The notes under the pieces are model-generated. The model searched no databases, was not told the DNA's origin, and saw nothing but the letters and a program-made list of their open reading frames with translations. This document shows, in pieces, positions 27,263 through 39,427 of a stretch of DNA of 64,000 nt. The translations under genes and the position numbers were made by a program. The first letter of the stretch is position 1. The number at the start of each line of letters is the position of its first letter. Source of the DNA: Phascolomyces articulosus (taxonomy: Eukaryota; Mucoromycota; Mucoromycetes; Mucorales; Lichtheimiaceae); NCBI GenBank assembly GCA_025677815.1, contig JAIXMP010000071.1, positions 31,227-95,226 on the forward strand, given 5' to 3'.

Positions 27263-27734
27263 CGGTCAACCCTCACCTGTTCCACTCCAGTTGTGAAAAT
27301 GTTCTACATTAATGCAGCATTTTATTGGGATTGACGCCTCGTAACTTCAACACTGGTTTGATCAAATTTATGTTTATCACGGTAAAAAAGCCTCGTAATG
27401 TGCAACAAAGATAAATACCAGATCCTTATCCCATTTATTAATAAAGTATACATATCCAAGCTAAATTTCGATGTATATGATTCTAGTTGTATAAAAACTT
27501 ACATTATTTTATATAATCTTTGATTTTTCTACATTATCATTACTATATATTATTGTTTTCCAGTTTTTTACCTTAATATGGTGATTTAATATGGGTATTT
27601 TTGTACAATTTCAGTTAAGATATCGATAATCATACTATATGGCTATACTATATACTCCTGAATATTGCAAAACCTTACCTAATGCATCAAATATCGTGGA
27701 ATTGTCAAAGTGAAAAAAAAACGAGGGTTGACTG
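27263..27734. mobile_element. Small non-autonomous Tc1/pogo-like element (MITE) candidate
   Basis: Left end TA-CGGTCAACCCTC and right end GAGGGTTGACTG-TA are inverted repeats of 12 bp with one mismatch, and both are flanked by TA, the target of Tc1/mariner/pogo elements. CAGTCAACCCTC resembles pogo/Tigger-type ends. The 472-bp interior is AT-rich and codes for nothing I can see. Confidence 0.5.
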
Positions 27735-28669
27735 TACTCGTGCAAAAAAAAAAAAGAAAAAAAAGAACTTACCGTGCAAAAAAGCAACGAGAATAGCCGA
27801 AGAAGAAAAAGAAAAAGAAAAAAAATACTTTTGTGATCAATTCACACTGACAGCTTGTATTTCAGTTATGGGTTTGACCAGTTTCAGTGATGTGCAGTCT
27901 CATAAAAAAACAAAACAACAATGTGTATATCTGGATAAACATCTAGAGTAGCATCAACTCTAATATAGCAAGGACCTGCTGTTCCCACTTTAGCAAAAAC
28001 TCACTTTCTGCAACAGATTTTAGGATATTCCTCTGTTGCAAAAACCGAGGGGTGGGTTTAACGGTAACAACAGTAGTCTGACGAAACAAGTCAATACACT
28101 ATTCACAATGAAAGAAATTCATAATAAAACTGAATATTCCTAAAGTACCACTCTAGCTACCTCCAAGAATAGATTTTTAAAAAAAAGTGAATCCTCATAA
28201 AAATATGACAAAGATGGCTCTCCTATTTGATTGTATCATTGTAATAGGATCATTATCCGTTTTCTTGTACATTGTGCGTTTTATATTCTTACAAGCGATT
28301 ATTAAAATCAATAAAATGGATATCCATGGGATGGTTTTGTGAATCATAAAAAAAAACCATAAAAGTGGAATCTCTGTGGTGGTTTAAGGAAGATGTCCCC
28401 TAATCTTTTTAACTGGAAAATGTTAATCCGTTTATTTCACCAAGCACTTATCTTTTTTTTTTTGTAGAATATCAGGGACTTGTCATTTTATTTTTACTCA
28501 CGATTGAATCATTTTCATTGGGTCTTTATTACTAATCTTCCAGTCAGTATGAATACAATCAAATTTATGCACTCAATATAAAAAGAAGACAGCCATTTTA
28601 TTTTTCAAGTCTTTATTTTTATTTATTTATTTTACCTTTCAAACTTCCAAACAGAATATATACATAACT

Positions 28670-29557
28670 ATGGCCCGTTTTATTCCTTACTCTGTCGCCA
28701 TGGTGACCCCATTTACCAAAGCTGGTAATCTAGATGTTGCCAATGTTCCTGCCGTCGTCAAGTATTATTTGAATCACAACATTCCGGGATTACTCGTGAG
28801 TGGAACCACAGGGGAACAACATTGTATGACCATTGCCGAACGAAAAGAATTATATCGATTGGTCGCTGAAACCACGGCCGGGACCGGATGCCAACTCTAT
28901 GCAGGTGTTGCTGCTTTCAAGACCGAAGACGCCAAAGAATTAGCAGCCGCTGCCAAGGAAGCTGGATTTTCTGGTATTATGCTTGGCTTCCCTCCCTATC
29001 GTATCCCCTCTCAAAGAGAAGCTGAAGTCTATGTCCAACAAGTCGCTTCTGCTGCTAAAGAATTACCTATTTTCCTTTACAATAATCCACGCCGCAATGG
29101 ATTCAATGTGGAACCTGAAACGTTTGCTCGTATTGTGAAGACAGTGGATAATGTCTATGGTCAAAAAGAAGCAGGCTTTCCAGAAAATGTCAAGAAAATG
29201 AAGACATTGGTGGATCCAGGTCTTCTCGATCAATACAGTTTCTTTTCTGGTTCTGATTCTTCGTTTATCGATGCGTTCACCAAATATGGTTATACAGGTC
29301 TTACTTCCATTGCTGGTAATGTCTATCCAGATCAAGTCAAAGCCATTGTGGATCATTTACAAAAAAATCAAGTGCAGCAAGCGGAATCGATCATGGCATC
29401 GATTGCTCCTGGTATCAAACTTTTGGAACAAGCGGGAATAATTCAGTCCGTCAAGTATTTATTACGTAAAAAGAATGTTCCTATTGGCTACTGTCCTCCT
29501 CCCATCTTGGATGTCAGCGATGAAATGAAAGAAGCATTAGATAAAGAATTTTCTTGA
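28670..29557 (+). CDS. Dihydrodipicolinate synthase-family lyase/aldolase (295 aa)
   Basis: Class I, Schiff-base aldolase of the DapA/N-acetylneuraminate-lyase superfamily, intronless and of full family length. The catalytic features are visible: SGTTGE with T46/T47, Y110 (GFPPYRIPS), Y137 in FLYNNPRRNG, and the Schiff-base lysine K166 in YGQKEAGF. Fungi make lysine by the aminoadipate route, so a true DapA role is unlikely. Fungal relatives act on keto-sugar acids, 4-hydroxy-2-oxoglutarate or similar 2-keto acids, and the substrate cannot be chosen here. The local GC content is higher than in the flanks. It converges with the acetyltransferase gene 152 bp away. Confidence 0.92.
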   Translation: MARFIPYSVAMVTPFTKAGNLDVANVPAVVKYYLNHNIPGLLVSGTTGEQHCMTIAERKELYRLVAETTAGTGCQLYAGVAAFKTEDAKELAAAAKEAGFSGIMLGFPPYRIPSQREAEVYVQQVASAAKELPIFLYNNPRRNGFNVEPETFARIVKTVDNVYGQKEAGFPENVKKMKTLVDPGLLDQYSFFSGSDSSFIDAFTKYGYTGLTSIAGNVYPDQVKAIVDHLQKNQVQQAESIMASIAPGIKLLEQAGIIQSVKYLLRKKNVPIGYCPPPILDVSDEMKEALDKEFS

Positions 29558-29709
29558 AATCAAAATAAAAAAATGTACTATGAGTCCATCCTTATACATG
29601 GATCCTATATATAATTTTATTCCAAACAACATAAATAACAAAATGGTTTATTGAACAATATAAAGTTGTTAAATCATATTACAATTTTGAATGAGTAAAG
29701 GAGGTGGTT

Positions 29710-30240
29710 TTATGATAATTGCTTGACCATAATTTCATCTGTATCTAACTTATCACCAATTTTAAATGTATGCGTCCCCACTTTTTGAAAACCATATTTT
29801 TCATAAAACTTGATCGCCTTTGGGTTAAATTCCCAAACACCCAACCAAATCGTCTTTTTACCCAAGGCTTGAGCTTTGGCAATGGCTTGTTCTAACAACT
29901 GTTTCCCAATGCCTTGACCAGCACAGTTTTTGTCCACATAAATACGTTGTAATTCAATGGATTCTTCAGGGGTACTACCAATAAAATCATAAATCTTTTC
30001 AGAAATTCTTAATTGACAAAAGGCCACAGGATGATCCTCTGCATTGAAAGCCATAAAAGTAAACATATTGGCATTTGTTAATTCTTGTGTTTGGATTTCT
30101 GTGGTATAGGTGGTAGCTAAAAAGGCTTCAAGATCTTCTTCTGGATTATCTACACCAAACGTATCTGCGAAAATTCTGGCACCTAGTTCAGAAAGAGCTT
30201 TTGCATAAGTGACGTCAGGTTGTAAGATTTTGATGTCCAT
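29710..30240 (-). CDS. GNAT-family N-acetyltransferase (176 aa)
   Basis: Acetyl-CoA-dependent acetyltransferase, intronless. The fold markers are present: LQRIYVDKNCAGQGIGKQLL holds the Q/R-x-x-G-x-G/A pyrophosphate-binding loop. IWLGVWEFNPKAIKFYEKYG is the typical beta5-alpha4 region with the conserved N and Y, followed by FQKVGTHTFKIG. The layout resembles bacterial PaiA-type polyamine or general amine acetyltransferases, but the substrate is not determined. The only in-frame start with the N-terminal strand is at 30240 (MDIKILQPDVTYAKALSELG). Confidence 0.9.
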   Translation of the reverse strand: MDIKILQPDVTYAKALSELGARIFADTFGVDNPEEDLEAFLATTYTTEIQTQELTNANMFTFMAFNAEDHPVAFCQLRISEKIYDFIGSTPEESIELQRIYVDKNCAGQGIGKQLLEQAIAKAQALGKKTIWLGVWEFNPKAIKFYEKYGFQKVGTHTFKIGDKLDTDEIMVKQLS

Positions 30241-30496
30241 AATGATGATGATAATTTAGTTATAATATAGAATGTAGAATATGAAAAAGGGTGGATAAAA
30301 AAAAGAGATAAAGAAAAAAAAAGGAGGAGATGTATGTGTCATTTAGACTAACATTGGTTTTAATTTTAATACGGAGATTAAAAAGGTCCCGTAAGTGTTG
30401 GAATAAAAGTTCTTTTATTTTTATAAATAATGCAAGTTATATATCTATCATACACACTTTTTTTCTCTCTTCTTTTATAATTCAACAAAAGAGTTA

Positions 30497-32745
30497 TTAT
30501 TGTTTAATAATGCTCACAGTCAATTCACTTCCAGAATGACCACCATCCAATTCTGTAGCATCCACACTAGTTAATCCTTCCAACTTTTGATATACAAATT
30601 GTAATACAGATTGTTCATCTGCATCTGGTTTGACTTGGATTTCTAAGGTACCCACACATTTGCCATAAGTGTTTTGCCAAAAATGAATACGATCAATTGC
30701 TACTACATTTGGATTTTGTCGGATCTAAATGTCAAAATAGATTATTAGCTGTCAAAAAAAAAAGAGATAAACCCTAGATTATTGTGTTGATGTCAATAAT
30801 GGTTCTTTTTACCTCTAAAATTCGACTTTCAATGCCGGATCGAGCGACATCAGGTGTGGTTTGTAATAATAATTTGGCAAGAGCAGCCGCTGTAGGTCCT
30901 CCCAAATAAAGCATGACAGCAGATTCACCAAAGGCAGTAAATTTATCCATGAAGGGAGATGCCATACCAAATAAAAATAAGATCAATACAGCCAATCCAC
31001 AAGAGACAATAGAGAAGGAATAAATATTGGATAATAAAATCTTGATGGCATTACCACGGGCACGATTCAACACATTATAGGAGAATCCATGAACGGTGGG
31101 TGGTGAACGTCGCAAGTCTATCATACCTAAATCAGTCATCATTTCTTTCTCTTCAAAATGATCCATTTCCCCCTGCTTTTGCTTTCTACTCCATCCTATC
31201 CTTCCACTGAATAATATTTCCCCATAACAGATAGAATACTTTACATCGAACAAAATTTTCATGATTTCTTAAACTGACACTGGATAAGACGGTGGCACTC
31301 ATGGCAATACACATGATCAAAAATCCACCAAAACCTAATCGTGCTTCATGATGGTGATGATCTTCTCCTGAAGTGGATGAATTATTCTTTTCCATTAATA
31401 AATGTTCAAGGGATTCCTTGGTGGTATACATGGTAACAAATAATAAATAAACAGTGATGGCCATTGCAAATACAATTTCATATCGACGTGCTCTGTTATC
31501 ATCATTATTTACATTAAAGGTCAGTCAGCCTTTTTTATCTCTCTTTTTTTTTTTATCGTTTCATTACGTAAAAATATACATATATAGATTGAATCATTCG
31601 TTACTTACGCAAAAGGTCGTTTTGTGTTGATGGCAAGGAATGCTGGATTGGTTCGAACAATATCGGATACAAATAAATTGAGAACACCCAAAGCATCAAA
31701 AATGACAAGATAGGAGAATCCAACAATGGCTATTAAAGCAAACAAGATGAAAGAGCTATGTTGAGTTTCAATGCGATACTTATATATATATATATATATA
31801 TATATATAACAATGGATCTACAAAAAGCACAATAACACTTTTTTTTGGGATCCCAATTAACCCCCCAAAAAAAACTTACATGCACTATCTCTGGATGTAC
31901 CTGTCCACCAAACTAAAGATCCAATGGTAATATGAATTAAGAACCATGTAAAGATTGTCTTTTGCATTGGTGCTAAATTGGCAAAAATTTCTGACCATGA
32001 AGGAAGAGGGGGTACATAAACATGCGGATAATGATGATGGTGATGATGATCGTCGTGTCCATGTACGTGTCCATGATCGTGACCATGATCGTGTCCGTGG
32101 TGATCGTGTCCACGATGATCGTGACCATGATGATCGTGTGCGTGTGCGTGTGCGTGTCCATGGTTGTGATCGTGTTCATGATGATGATCGTATGCATGTG
32201 GTGTATATCCTAGGGTATTCTGTTGTTCATGACTATGGTCGTGTTGGTGATAAAGATGAGGCGACGATTGTTGTTCTGAGGGAGTATGATTATGTACGTG
32301 TTGTTCATGACCATGGGCAAGATCATGAGAATGGTCGTGTACGTGATTGTGTTGTTGTTCTGATGTAGGCTTCTCGTGCTAATATAGAAAGGGAGACGGA
32401 TGTCAACTTTCTGTAATACTAAAAAAAAATAGACGTCTACTTACCTCGTGTACAATTTCGGCACGCGATGCACGTAAAGGAGCTCGTGAACTTTGAATGG
32501 CAACTAATTAAAATAACACGTTTTTGGATGGATAGGATTAGAGAGAGAGAGAGAGAGAGGTATATAATACAAAAAGGACCAAGTGTGGGGCTTTTTTTAC
32601 CAGGTGCAATAGATGGCGCTGTTCCTGTGGATGCTAAAGGAGGGGTGGCCGTAGGTGTGGCTGCACCAGGCAATTGTTGATGTTGAACCAAAGGGGATTG
32701 TGGCCTTCGTTTTGTAAATTGCCTTGTGGACTTGATGGTAGACAT
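30497..32745 (-). CDS. Cation diffusion facilitator zinc transporter, Zrg17-like
   Basis: Membrane zinc transporter of the secretory pathway (CDF family). Exons: 32745-32601, 32503-32445, 32378-31880, about 31778-31609, 31492-31240, 31172-30813 and 30724-30497. Exon 3 is extremely His-rich (repeats of HDH, HGHDHGH and HAHAHAHDHH) and then enters the first membrane helix (FTWFLIHITIGSLVWW). Further helices are FILFALIAIVGFSYLVIF, AMAITVYLLFVTMYTT, FGGFLIMCIAMSATVL and YSFSIVSCGLAVLILFLFGM. The motif KRPFAARRYEIVFA is CDF-typical. The C-terminus has the ferredoxin-like cytosolic domain (VGTLEIQVKPDADEQSVLQF). The helix-2 His of the usual HxxxD site is absent (SYLVIFDALG), as in Zrg17/ZnT6 subunits that work as heteromers. 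The exon 3-4 junction does not keep phase as read. Confidence 0.8.
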
Positions 32746-33369
32746 ATTTTTCAGGACAGGGCAAAAGGCAAAAGAGTAAAAAGAAGAAACCCAAGATTTC
32801 TGCAGCCAAAAAAAAATCTATATTTATATATGTAAGAGAAGAGGAGTAGCCAATCACAACATGAAGAATATCACGTCTACTATCAAGATTGACAGAAACA
32901 ACAGTAATAATATAACTCCATTTGAAACACTCACATACATGTATATATTTAACTCTCTTAGGAAATATTGACTAGATATATAAACTAATACGAAATTAAT
33001 AGCACGAGAGGGTGTCATATTGAATATATTACTAAAAACATACTAAAACAACAATTGAAAGATAAGAGGACAAGAATGATTTATATAGAAGAAGAAATTA
33101 GCATACACTATATATTAAAAAATTATTAATGAAACATACATATATATATATCAAATGATAATAAAGAGAGAGATATTGTGTCCGTGTGTGTGTGTTTGTA
33201 TAAAAAGAAAGAGAAAAAAAAGTAGTAACTCGTATATACGTAAAGGAAGAAAACAAGAAAAAAAAAGAAATGGTGCTAAGTATAATAATAATAATAATGT
33301 ATTGTTGATAAAATAAAATATATAATTATATAATTATGATAAAAAAAATTGAATTATAAGAAATGGTTT
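32746..33369. promoter_or_regulatory. Gap between PHO84-like and CDF genes
   Basis: 624 bp of AT-rich DNA: the 3' flank of the phosphate permease and promoter of the CDF gene, both minus. It contains GA and GT short repeats. No defined element was recognised. Confidence 0.4.
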
Positions 33370-35418
33370 TTAGTATCTTCGTTGTTGATCTTCTTCTACT
33401 TTACTATCTTCAGGGAGTGGAGCAATGGATTCCGTTTCACCTGCCAATTCTTCAAGGGTCTTACCCTTGGTTTCAGGAATAAGGAATGAGGAAAAGATAC
33501 CAGTCAGCATGAAAAATGCAAATATTTGAAGCAAATGGTCGATCCATGCATTATCACCACCAATATCTTTCAAAAGACCAAAACCAACTTGAGCCACAAT
33601 GGCACCAACTTTGCCTGAAGCAGCAGAGATACCATGAGCTGTAGAACGATAACGGGTGGGGAAACATTCACCAGGAACAATAAATGTGGTAGCGTTGGGA
33701 CCCTAATGATTCAATGGAAAATTCTGTGAGACTTTTTGTTTTCTTTTTTTTTTCCTCCTTAGGAAGGAGCTTCATAGTAAGATGGTTTTTTTTTAAAAAA
33801 AAATACTTACGAAATTGAAAAAGATTTGAGTCAAGGTATACAAGACAATGAACAAAGGAACAGAGTATCCGAGAATGGCATGATAACCGAAACCAAGAAT
33901 GACAAAGAAAATGGTGAGCATACAGAAACCCATGATTTGAATAGTCTTACGACCAATGTAATCGACAGTGAAGACAGTGATCCAGTAACCAGGAACTAAA
34001 GAATATTGAATATGAGTTTAACAAAATAGATCGAAAACAAAGAATAAAGTGTCTTTTTTTTTTAAAAAGGTACTCACCAGAACCAAGCAAATTGATAATG
34101 ATGTTACCAACACAAGTACGGAATACAGCACTATTGTATTACAAAAAAAAAGAATGAGTATTTCGTATTGATAAAGAACTTTTATCTATGAATCATCTTT
34201 TTTTAAAAAAAAGGTTGTAAACTTACGTGTATGGGTCATCACCACCAGCAAAACCAATATTCTTCAAAATAATGGAATTGTTCAAACCAAGACCATACCA
34301 GGCAACGTCCAGCGCGAACCAGGAATAAGCGGTACCAAACAATACTGTTGCATTTCTTCGTTGACCAAAGAAGCGCCAGAAATCAGCCCATGAAGCTTTA
34401 GCAATAGCAGGATTATCACTACGAGCGACAGCAACATTATCACTATAATCACCAGCAGCAGCACCATGTTCAATGAAAGCCTTGGCATCACGAATACCCT
34501 TTTCAATCTTTTGTTCGACATCCATAGTATAACGAGGAGTTTCAGGAATGGTCAAACGATAATACAAGGCAATACAACCGGGGATAGCACCAACACCCAC
34601 AACGACACGCCAAACATAATCCAAATTTTCAGGATTGCTATGAATAGCATTTTGAGCAGCAGCAGTGGCAATCAAACCGACCAAACTGGCGGCGACTTGA
34701 CCAAAGCCTTGCATAGCAAAGACAGCAGCCATCATGGCACCACGACGTTTGGTAGTAGCGAATTCAGCAGTAATGACAGAGGATAAAGGATAATCACCAC
34801 CGATACCAATACCCACAATGATACGCCAAAAGGTAATGACGGCCCAGAAGGAGGAAGCAGGACCATTACCAGCTAATGTTTGACCGACAGTACCGACAAT
34901 CATGATCATCAATTCAATACCGTACATACGTTTACGACCCAATCGATCGGCTAACCAGCCAAATAAAAGTTGACCCACGACAGTACCCACAGAACAAGAG
35001 ACTTTGATAGCAGTATCAACACCATGAGGGGTTTTGTTGCCTTCGGCTCCCCAATAAACGTAACCAATCATGGTGGATACCAAGTTGATGGCAAAGATAT
35101 CGTAGGCATCAGTAAAGAAACCAATACCAGATACAATACATGCACGTACATGGAACCAGCCAAATTTTGCATCATCAAACTAATTAAAATATATAGAGTG
35201 CGCGCGTTAAAAAAAATAATCGTGTAGTTAGGAAGAGGGGAAGAGGAACGAGTGGAGAATGCATATATTTTTTTTTCATGCGTAAAGGTAACAAGAAAGT
35301 TTAATTTTTATTTTCAAGGTACCTCTTCCAACGCCACTCGACGACGGTCGATAGCTTCTAATCCATAATTTTCTTCATAATGATCATCATGGGAAAGATC
35401 ATTGACGGGTTTCGTCAT
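33370..35418 (-). CDS. High-affinity inorganic phosphate transporter, PHO84-type (539 aa)
   Basis: Plasma-membrane H+/phosphate symporter of the major facilitator superfamily (PHS family). Exons: 35418-35323, 35179-34227, 34130-34078, 33995-33811 and 33702-33370, all in phase. Signature segments: AKFGWFHVRACIVSGIGFFT with DAYDIFAINLV (helix 1), FGWLADRLGRKRMYG (MFS loop 2-3), GIGIGGDYPLSSVITAEFAT (phosphate-transporter signature), VWRVVVGVGAIPG, IPETPRYTMDVE, a central cytosolic loop, DVAWYGLGLNNS, and FFNFGPNATTFIVPGECFPT in helices 10-11, ending in ETKGKTLEELAGE. The length is normal for the family. Expression is probably phosphate-starvation controlled as in other fungi. One CACGTG lies near 36,363, about 0.9 kb upstream, which is too far to weigh. 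Confidence 0.96.
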
Positions 35419-38400
35419 ATTTTTTTTCGTATTATTATCTTTCTATCGAGATAGTTGAATAGAAGTTTTTTGTTTTTATACAAAAGATGGGATAATAATA
35501 ATAATAATAAATGAAAGTAGAGAGAGAAAGAGAGAGAGAGAAAGTGGAACAAAAAAAAAATAGATTAAAGATGTATATATATATTGGATCAACTAAAAGT
35601 AGTAGTCGTTAGACGCGGAAGTTAAATCTATGGTTTGATAGCTTAAAACCTGTCGTTGAATCCATGTGCTCTCACGACATCTGCTTTTATTTCCAATTTG
35701 GTAAGTTAATGCCTCAGCGCACTGATCGTCCAATGAAGGTACCGATATCGTCCACGCTCAATAATCAAAAACGGTAAAAATGACCTTTTGTCGCAAAATT
35801 CTTAATTTTTGGATTTAGTCTCACTTTGTTTTTGTGTAATTTCTCCCTTTCTTCACTAATTTTTATTATTGACTATGAGTTGTTGTGATAGTATCTACGA
35901 TCTCTTTTTTTTTTTATTTATTTATTCTATTTACAATATAAAAAAAATAGAATACAAAGAGGTTTTTTTTTTCGTCACACATGAAAAAAATAGGTTGGTT
36001 AATCTTGAATCACTCCGGGTTTTCAATCGTGTCAACGTGCATAACAACTGCCTCTTTCAATAAATGACCTATAGACTGTCATTATAGGAATGACATTCTT
36101 CGCAACGAGATGTCTTTTATTGACATACTATTGTATATTGCTTATCTTGTTTGATGACGATAATATTTGTAGACTTTAGATTTATAATTATAAAAATAAT
36201 AATGATGATGATCATATATATAAACTAATTTTACATATAGAATAACATCTTGTAAAAATATTCTCGTCAAATTTAATTTTATTGTACGTACGTATGATTT
36301 CTCCAAAAAAAAAAAATACATCAAAAGAATTTCCTTCGACCAGAGCGATATGTTTTACACACGTGGACGGGAAAAATATAATTCAGTGAGAGCAAGCAGC
36401 TCACGAGTTATTGCCTGATATTTTCATTGAGAACTTTGCTGGCTACGCAAATCATACTATATAATGGGATGAGGCTTATACGCGTCCTTTATTTATTTTT
36501 TTTCAACATGATTTGTAAAGTGAAAAAAAGGATGGAATAAATACCTCGAAAAAAAGGAAAAGACAAAGGATACAGTTGTGTGTGTGCTATGACTTAATCT
36601 CATAGTGAATATAGTGATCTATTGTTGTTTTGTGCTTGGTGTTGCCTAAATATCTTTCTTGCTTTTCTATTTTTTGTTTTTGTTTTTGTTTTGATCGCTC
36701 TAACCTTTTTCAAAGTAATTAATCAAAAATTGAACCCAATTTGATGGAACCCGATACTTGCATATTATGTTTTGTTTACAAGTCATCACTACTAACTACT
36801 TGTTGATGTTGATAAGCGTTCTATTTGCCAAACTCTCTGCCTTACCTTTTCATGTTTACAAGTAGATAGAGGGTAAAAGAGTGAAAACTACTGTAAAATA
36901 ATAAAAAGGTGATATGTATTATCTTTGTTGCTGATGCTATAATATCATTGCTTATTATGTGTGGGTACCTTTATTGATAACTTTACTATTTGAGGTAAGA
37001 AGCATCATCTATCCATCAATTATTAAATACACATTAAAGATTGATACATAGTGATCATGTTACTATTTATTGGTTTTTTTTTTCGTATATATTATATAAC
37101 GTAGCCTATTGTTGACCTTTTTTGTTAGATAGTTCATCAGTACAGTTAGCAGTGGTAGTAGCATGATCAAGAAAATGTGAATGGTTGAATTATTGTATTG
37201 TATCGAACCACTATACTTTAAGCTTTAAATTGAACAGTCTTCCTCTTATTGACCTATATATGGTAACTTACTAGGTAAAAAGATCTACTTCCTGCATATA
37301 ATAATAATCTATGATGTTTCAAGATATGCAATCAATAATAATATGGGTGATGGCATCAGAAAAAATAACAGTCCCACATGGTTTGCTCTACATATAACCT
37401 GTTTATGCTTCAGCCTCTTTGTTTATTATTATTTCCTTGTTTATACATATATATATTGCAAGATATAAAAAAATATATATATTTTCTCCTGGTTTATACA
37501 TGAAGAATAGGAAAAGGCCATTCTGTAGTTCGTGATGGGTAAGAAGCAATGATAATTCAATATTGGAAAACCTGGTGTTTATAAAGTTAAAATAGTATAA
37601 TAACGAAGCTCTCTTATCTGATTAACGAGAAATGCAAAATTGTCAATGATGTTTTTTGTTGCTGATTACCACATTATTATGAATACAATATTCTACTGGC
37701 ATATTAATTCATTTTATAAAATATCGGATCTAATAATTATTACATAAGTATACAGTTAAAAAAATTAGCATTGGATATTGATATATATTTTTATACGGAG
37801 TGTATAAGGGTGGTTAGAAAACAAGATATTCGCTCAAATACAATGTATATATAGTTTTTTTTTTTTTTTTTTAAAAAAAAAAACGAGATCATATATATCA
37901 TTTAAATGACGACTCTTTTAAGCAATATTTTAGTTTAAGCCATAAACTGAACCAGATTTTCGGATTTCCATCATCAAAAAAGAAAATCAAGAAATCGAGG
38001 AAAATCCCTCACATGTATAAACGTGATGTGATACCATATACACATTTTACGTTTTAGAAATATAATAGTAAAATCAGTGATATACTTTCTAGCATGGAAG
38101 CAAATGGAGTACTTTTTTATGCCGCCAAAACGGATTCATGTTGTTGACTTATTATATTAGAGTTTCAGGTCAGTGTCACGTGAATAAAGTAGTCTGTTGT
38201 TGCCACAGATACTACTTAGACTTTTTTCTGGACTGCTCTTCAGAAAAAAAAAGCTACATGCGTCTATCTCTCTCACTATAGATTAAAAAAGGCATTCTAC
38301 AGAATCTGCCCTGAAAGTCCCATTCTAACAAGGAGAAAAACGTATTTGTAAATTCTTGCAGATTCATGGGTACAATGGTATATATCAAAGACTAGTTTTG

Positions 38401-38930
38401 ATAGGAAAATAATCAAGTCATTTATTTTTTGTTAGGTAAAAGGTACAAATTGTCGGTTTCTAAAAAATGATTAAAAGAAGAAAAAGTCGTTTTTAACCTA
38501 TAATAGTACCTCGGGTCACCAACACCCTACCGGGCGGATAATATATACTGTGTATTTGCGCAGGAGACAACAGTATTTTCAGGTTACATATATTGTAAGG
38601 TGCAGTCAGCATCAGTAGTAGGTAACCTTATCGTTGCTTGATTCTAACTTTTATGGAACACAGTGTTTCTTGCATTAATTATGGTTCAAATACTACAACA
38701 TGAGTTCCGATAAATGGTGCGCTGATCATTTTTACAATGTACATTGCTAGTAATCCATTGTAGAACTATGGATGCTATTCGATTGTTTTTCATGATTGTT
38801 ATATCATCCCTATTAAAACCTCCACCATATTTGTTATCATCCAGAAATAATTCGTCTTTGTAAACATGGTGAAAAAATATATATTCCAATCAAACAACAA
38901 GAATAACAATAGACTTCGAATTTCCAACTT
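35419..38930. other. 3.5-kb intergenic region, no gene recognised
   Basis: AT-rich DNA between the phosphate permease promoter and the palindrome. It holds GA repeats (35518-35543), A/T homopolymers and short TA repeats. The open frames are short and have no recognisable motif. Confidence 0.5.
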
Positions 38931-39427
38931 CATCGGAAAACCTGACGATGGCAATATTTTTGAATAAAGGTTATAAGCAATGAAAGATAGTCATTTATAG
39001 AAGAATATAGACAATAACAATCAATATTATAGAATATAGGCCTATATAGGCAAATATTTGTAAATAAAGTTTTAGCTGTAACACATAAATGGAACTATAA
39101 GGGAATGTGGTACAATATTTATATGCTTTGTTACGAAGGTGAAATGATTCCATGTTCTCTTATATAAATTATTCCTTTGTACTTTCGTTGTATTATGTCC
39201 TAATTCATAATATGATATCCAATACCTTCTTTTTTACCTTAGCTTGTTGATAGATAATCATTTTATTTAAAGCAAATAATTATTTAACAGCTACATAAAA
39301 TATGGTAATACATTAGGCAAAAAAAAAAAAAAAATTCCAGTGGACCCTTCAACCTCTGAGCTGGTGGAACATCAATTCTATCTTATATAGTCATACTATT
39401 ATTCAGAGTCATTTTTTCAAATATATT

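Larger units (their letters stand above)
25962..28669. other. Intergenic with repeat remnants
   Basis: No convincing gene. Contents: a perfect 11-bp inverted repeat at 26026-26070, a 472-bp TA-flanked element at 27263-27734 (listed separately) and the DHDPS-family gene promoter. Open frames around 26.4-26.75 kb are short and motif-free. Confidence 0.5.

Noticed and set aside
31955..32368. Plus-strand frame rich in Val/His/Asp/Arg
   Set aside because: Mirror image of the His-rich exon of the CDF gene.
34466..35227. Plus-strand frames over the phosphate permease
   Set aside because: Antisense to strongly conserved PHO84 sequence.
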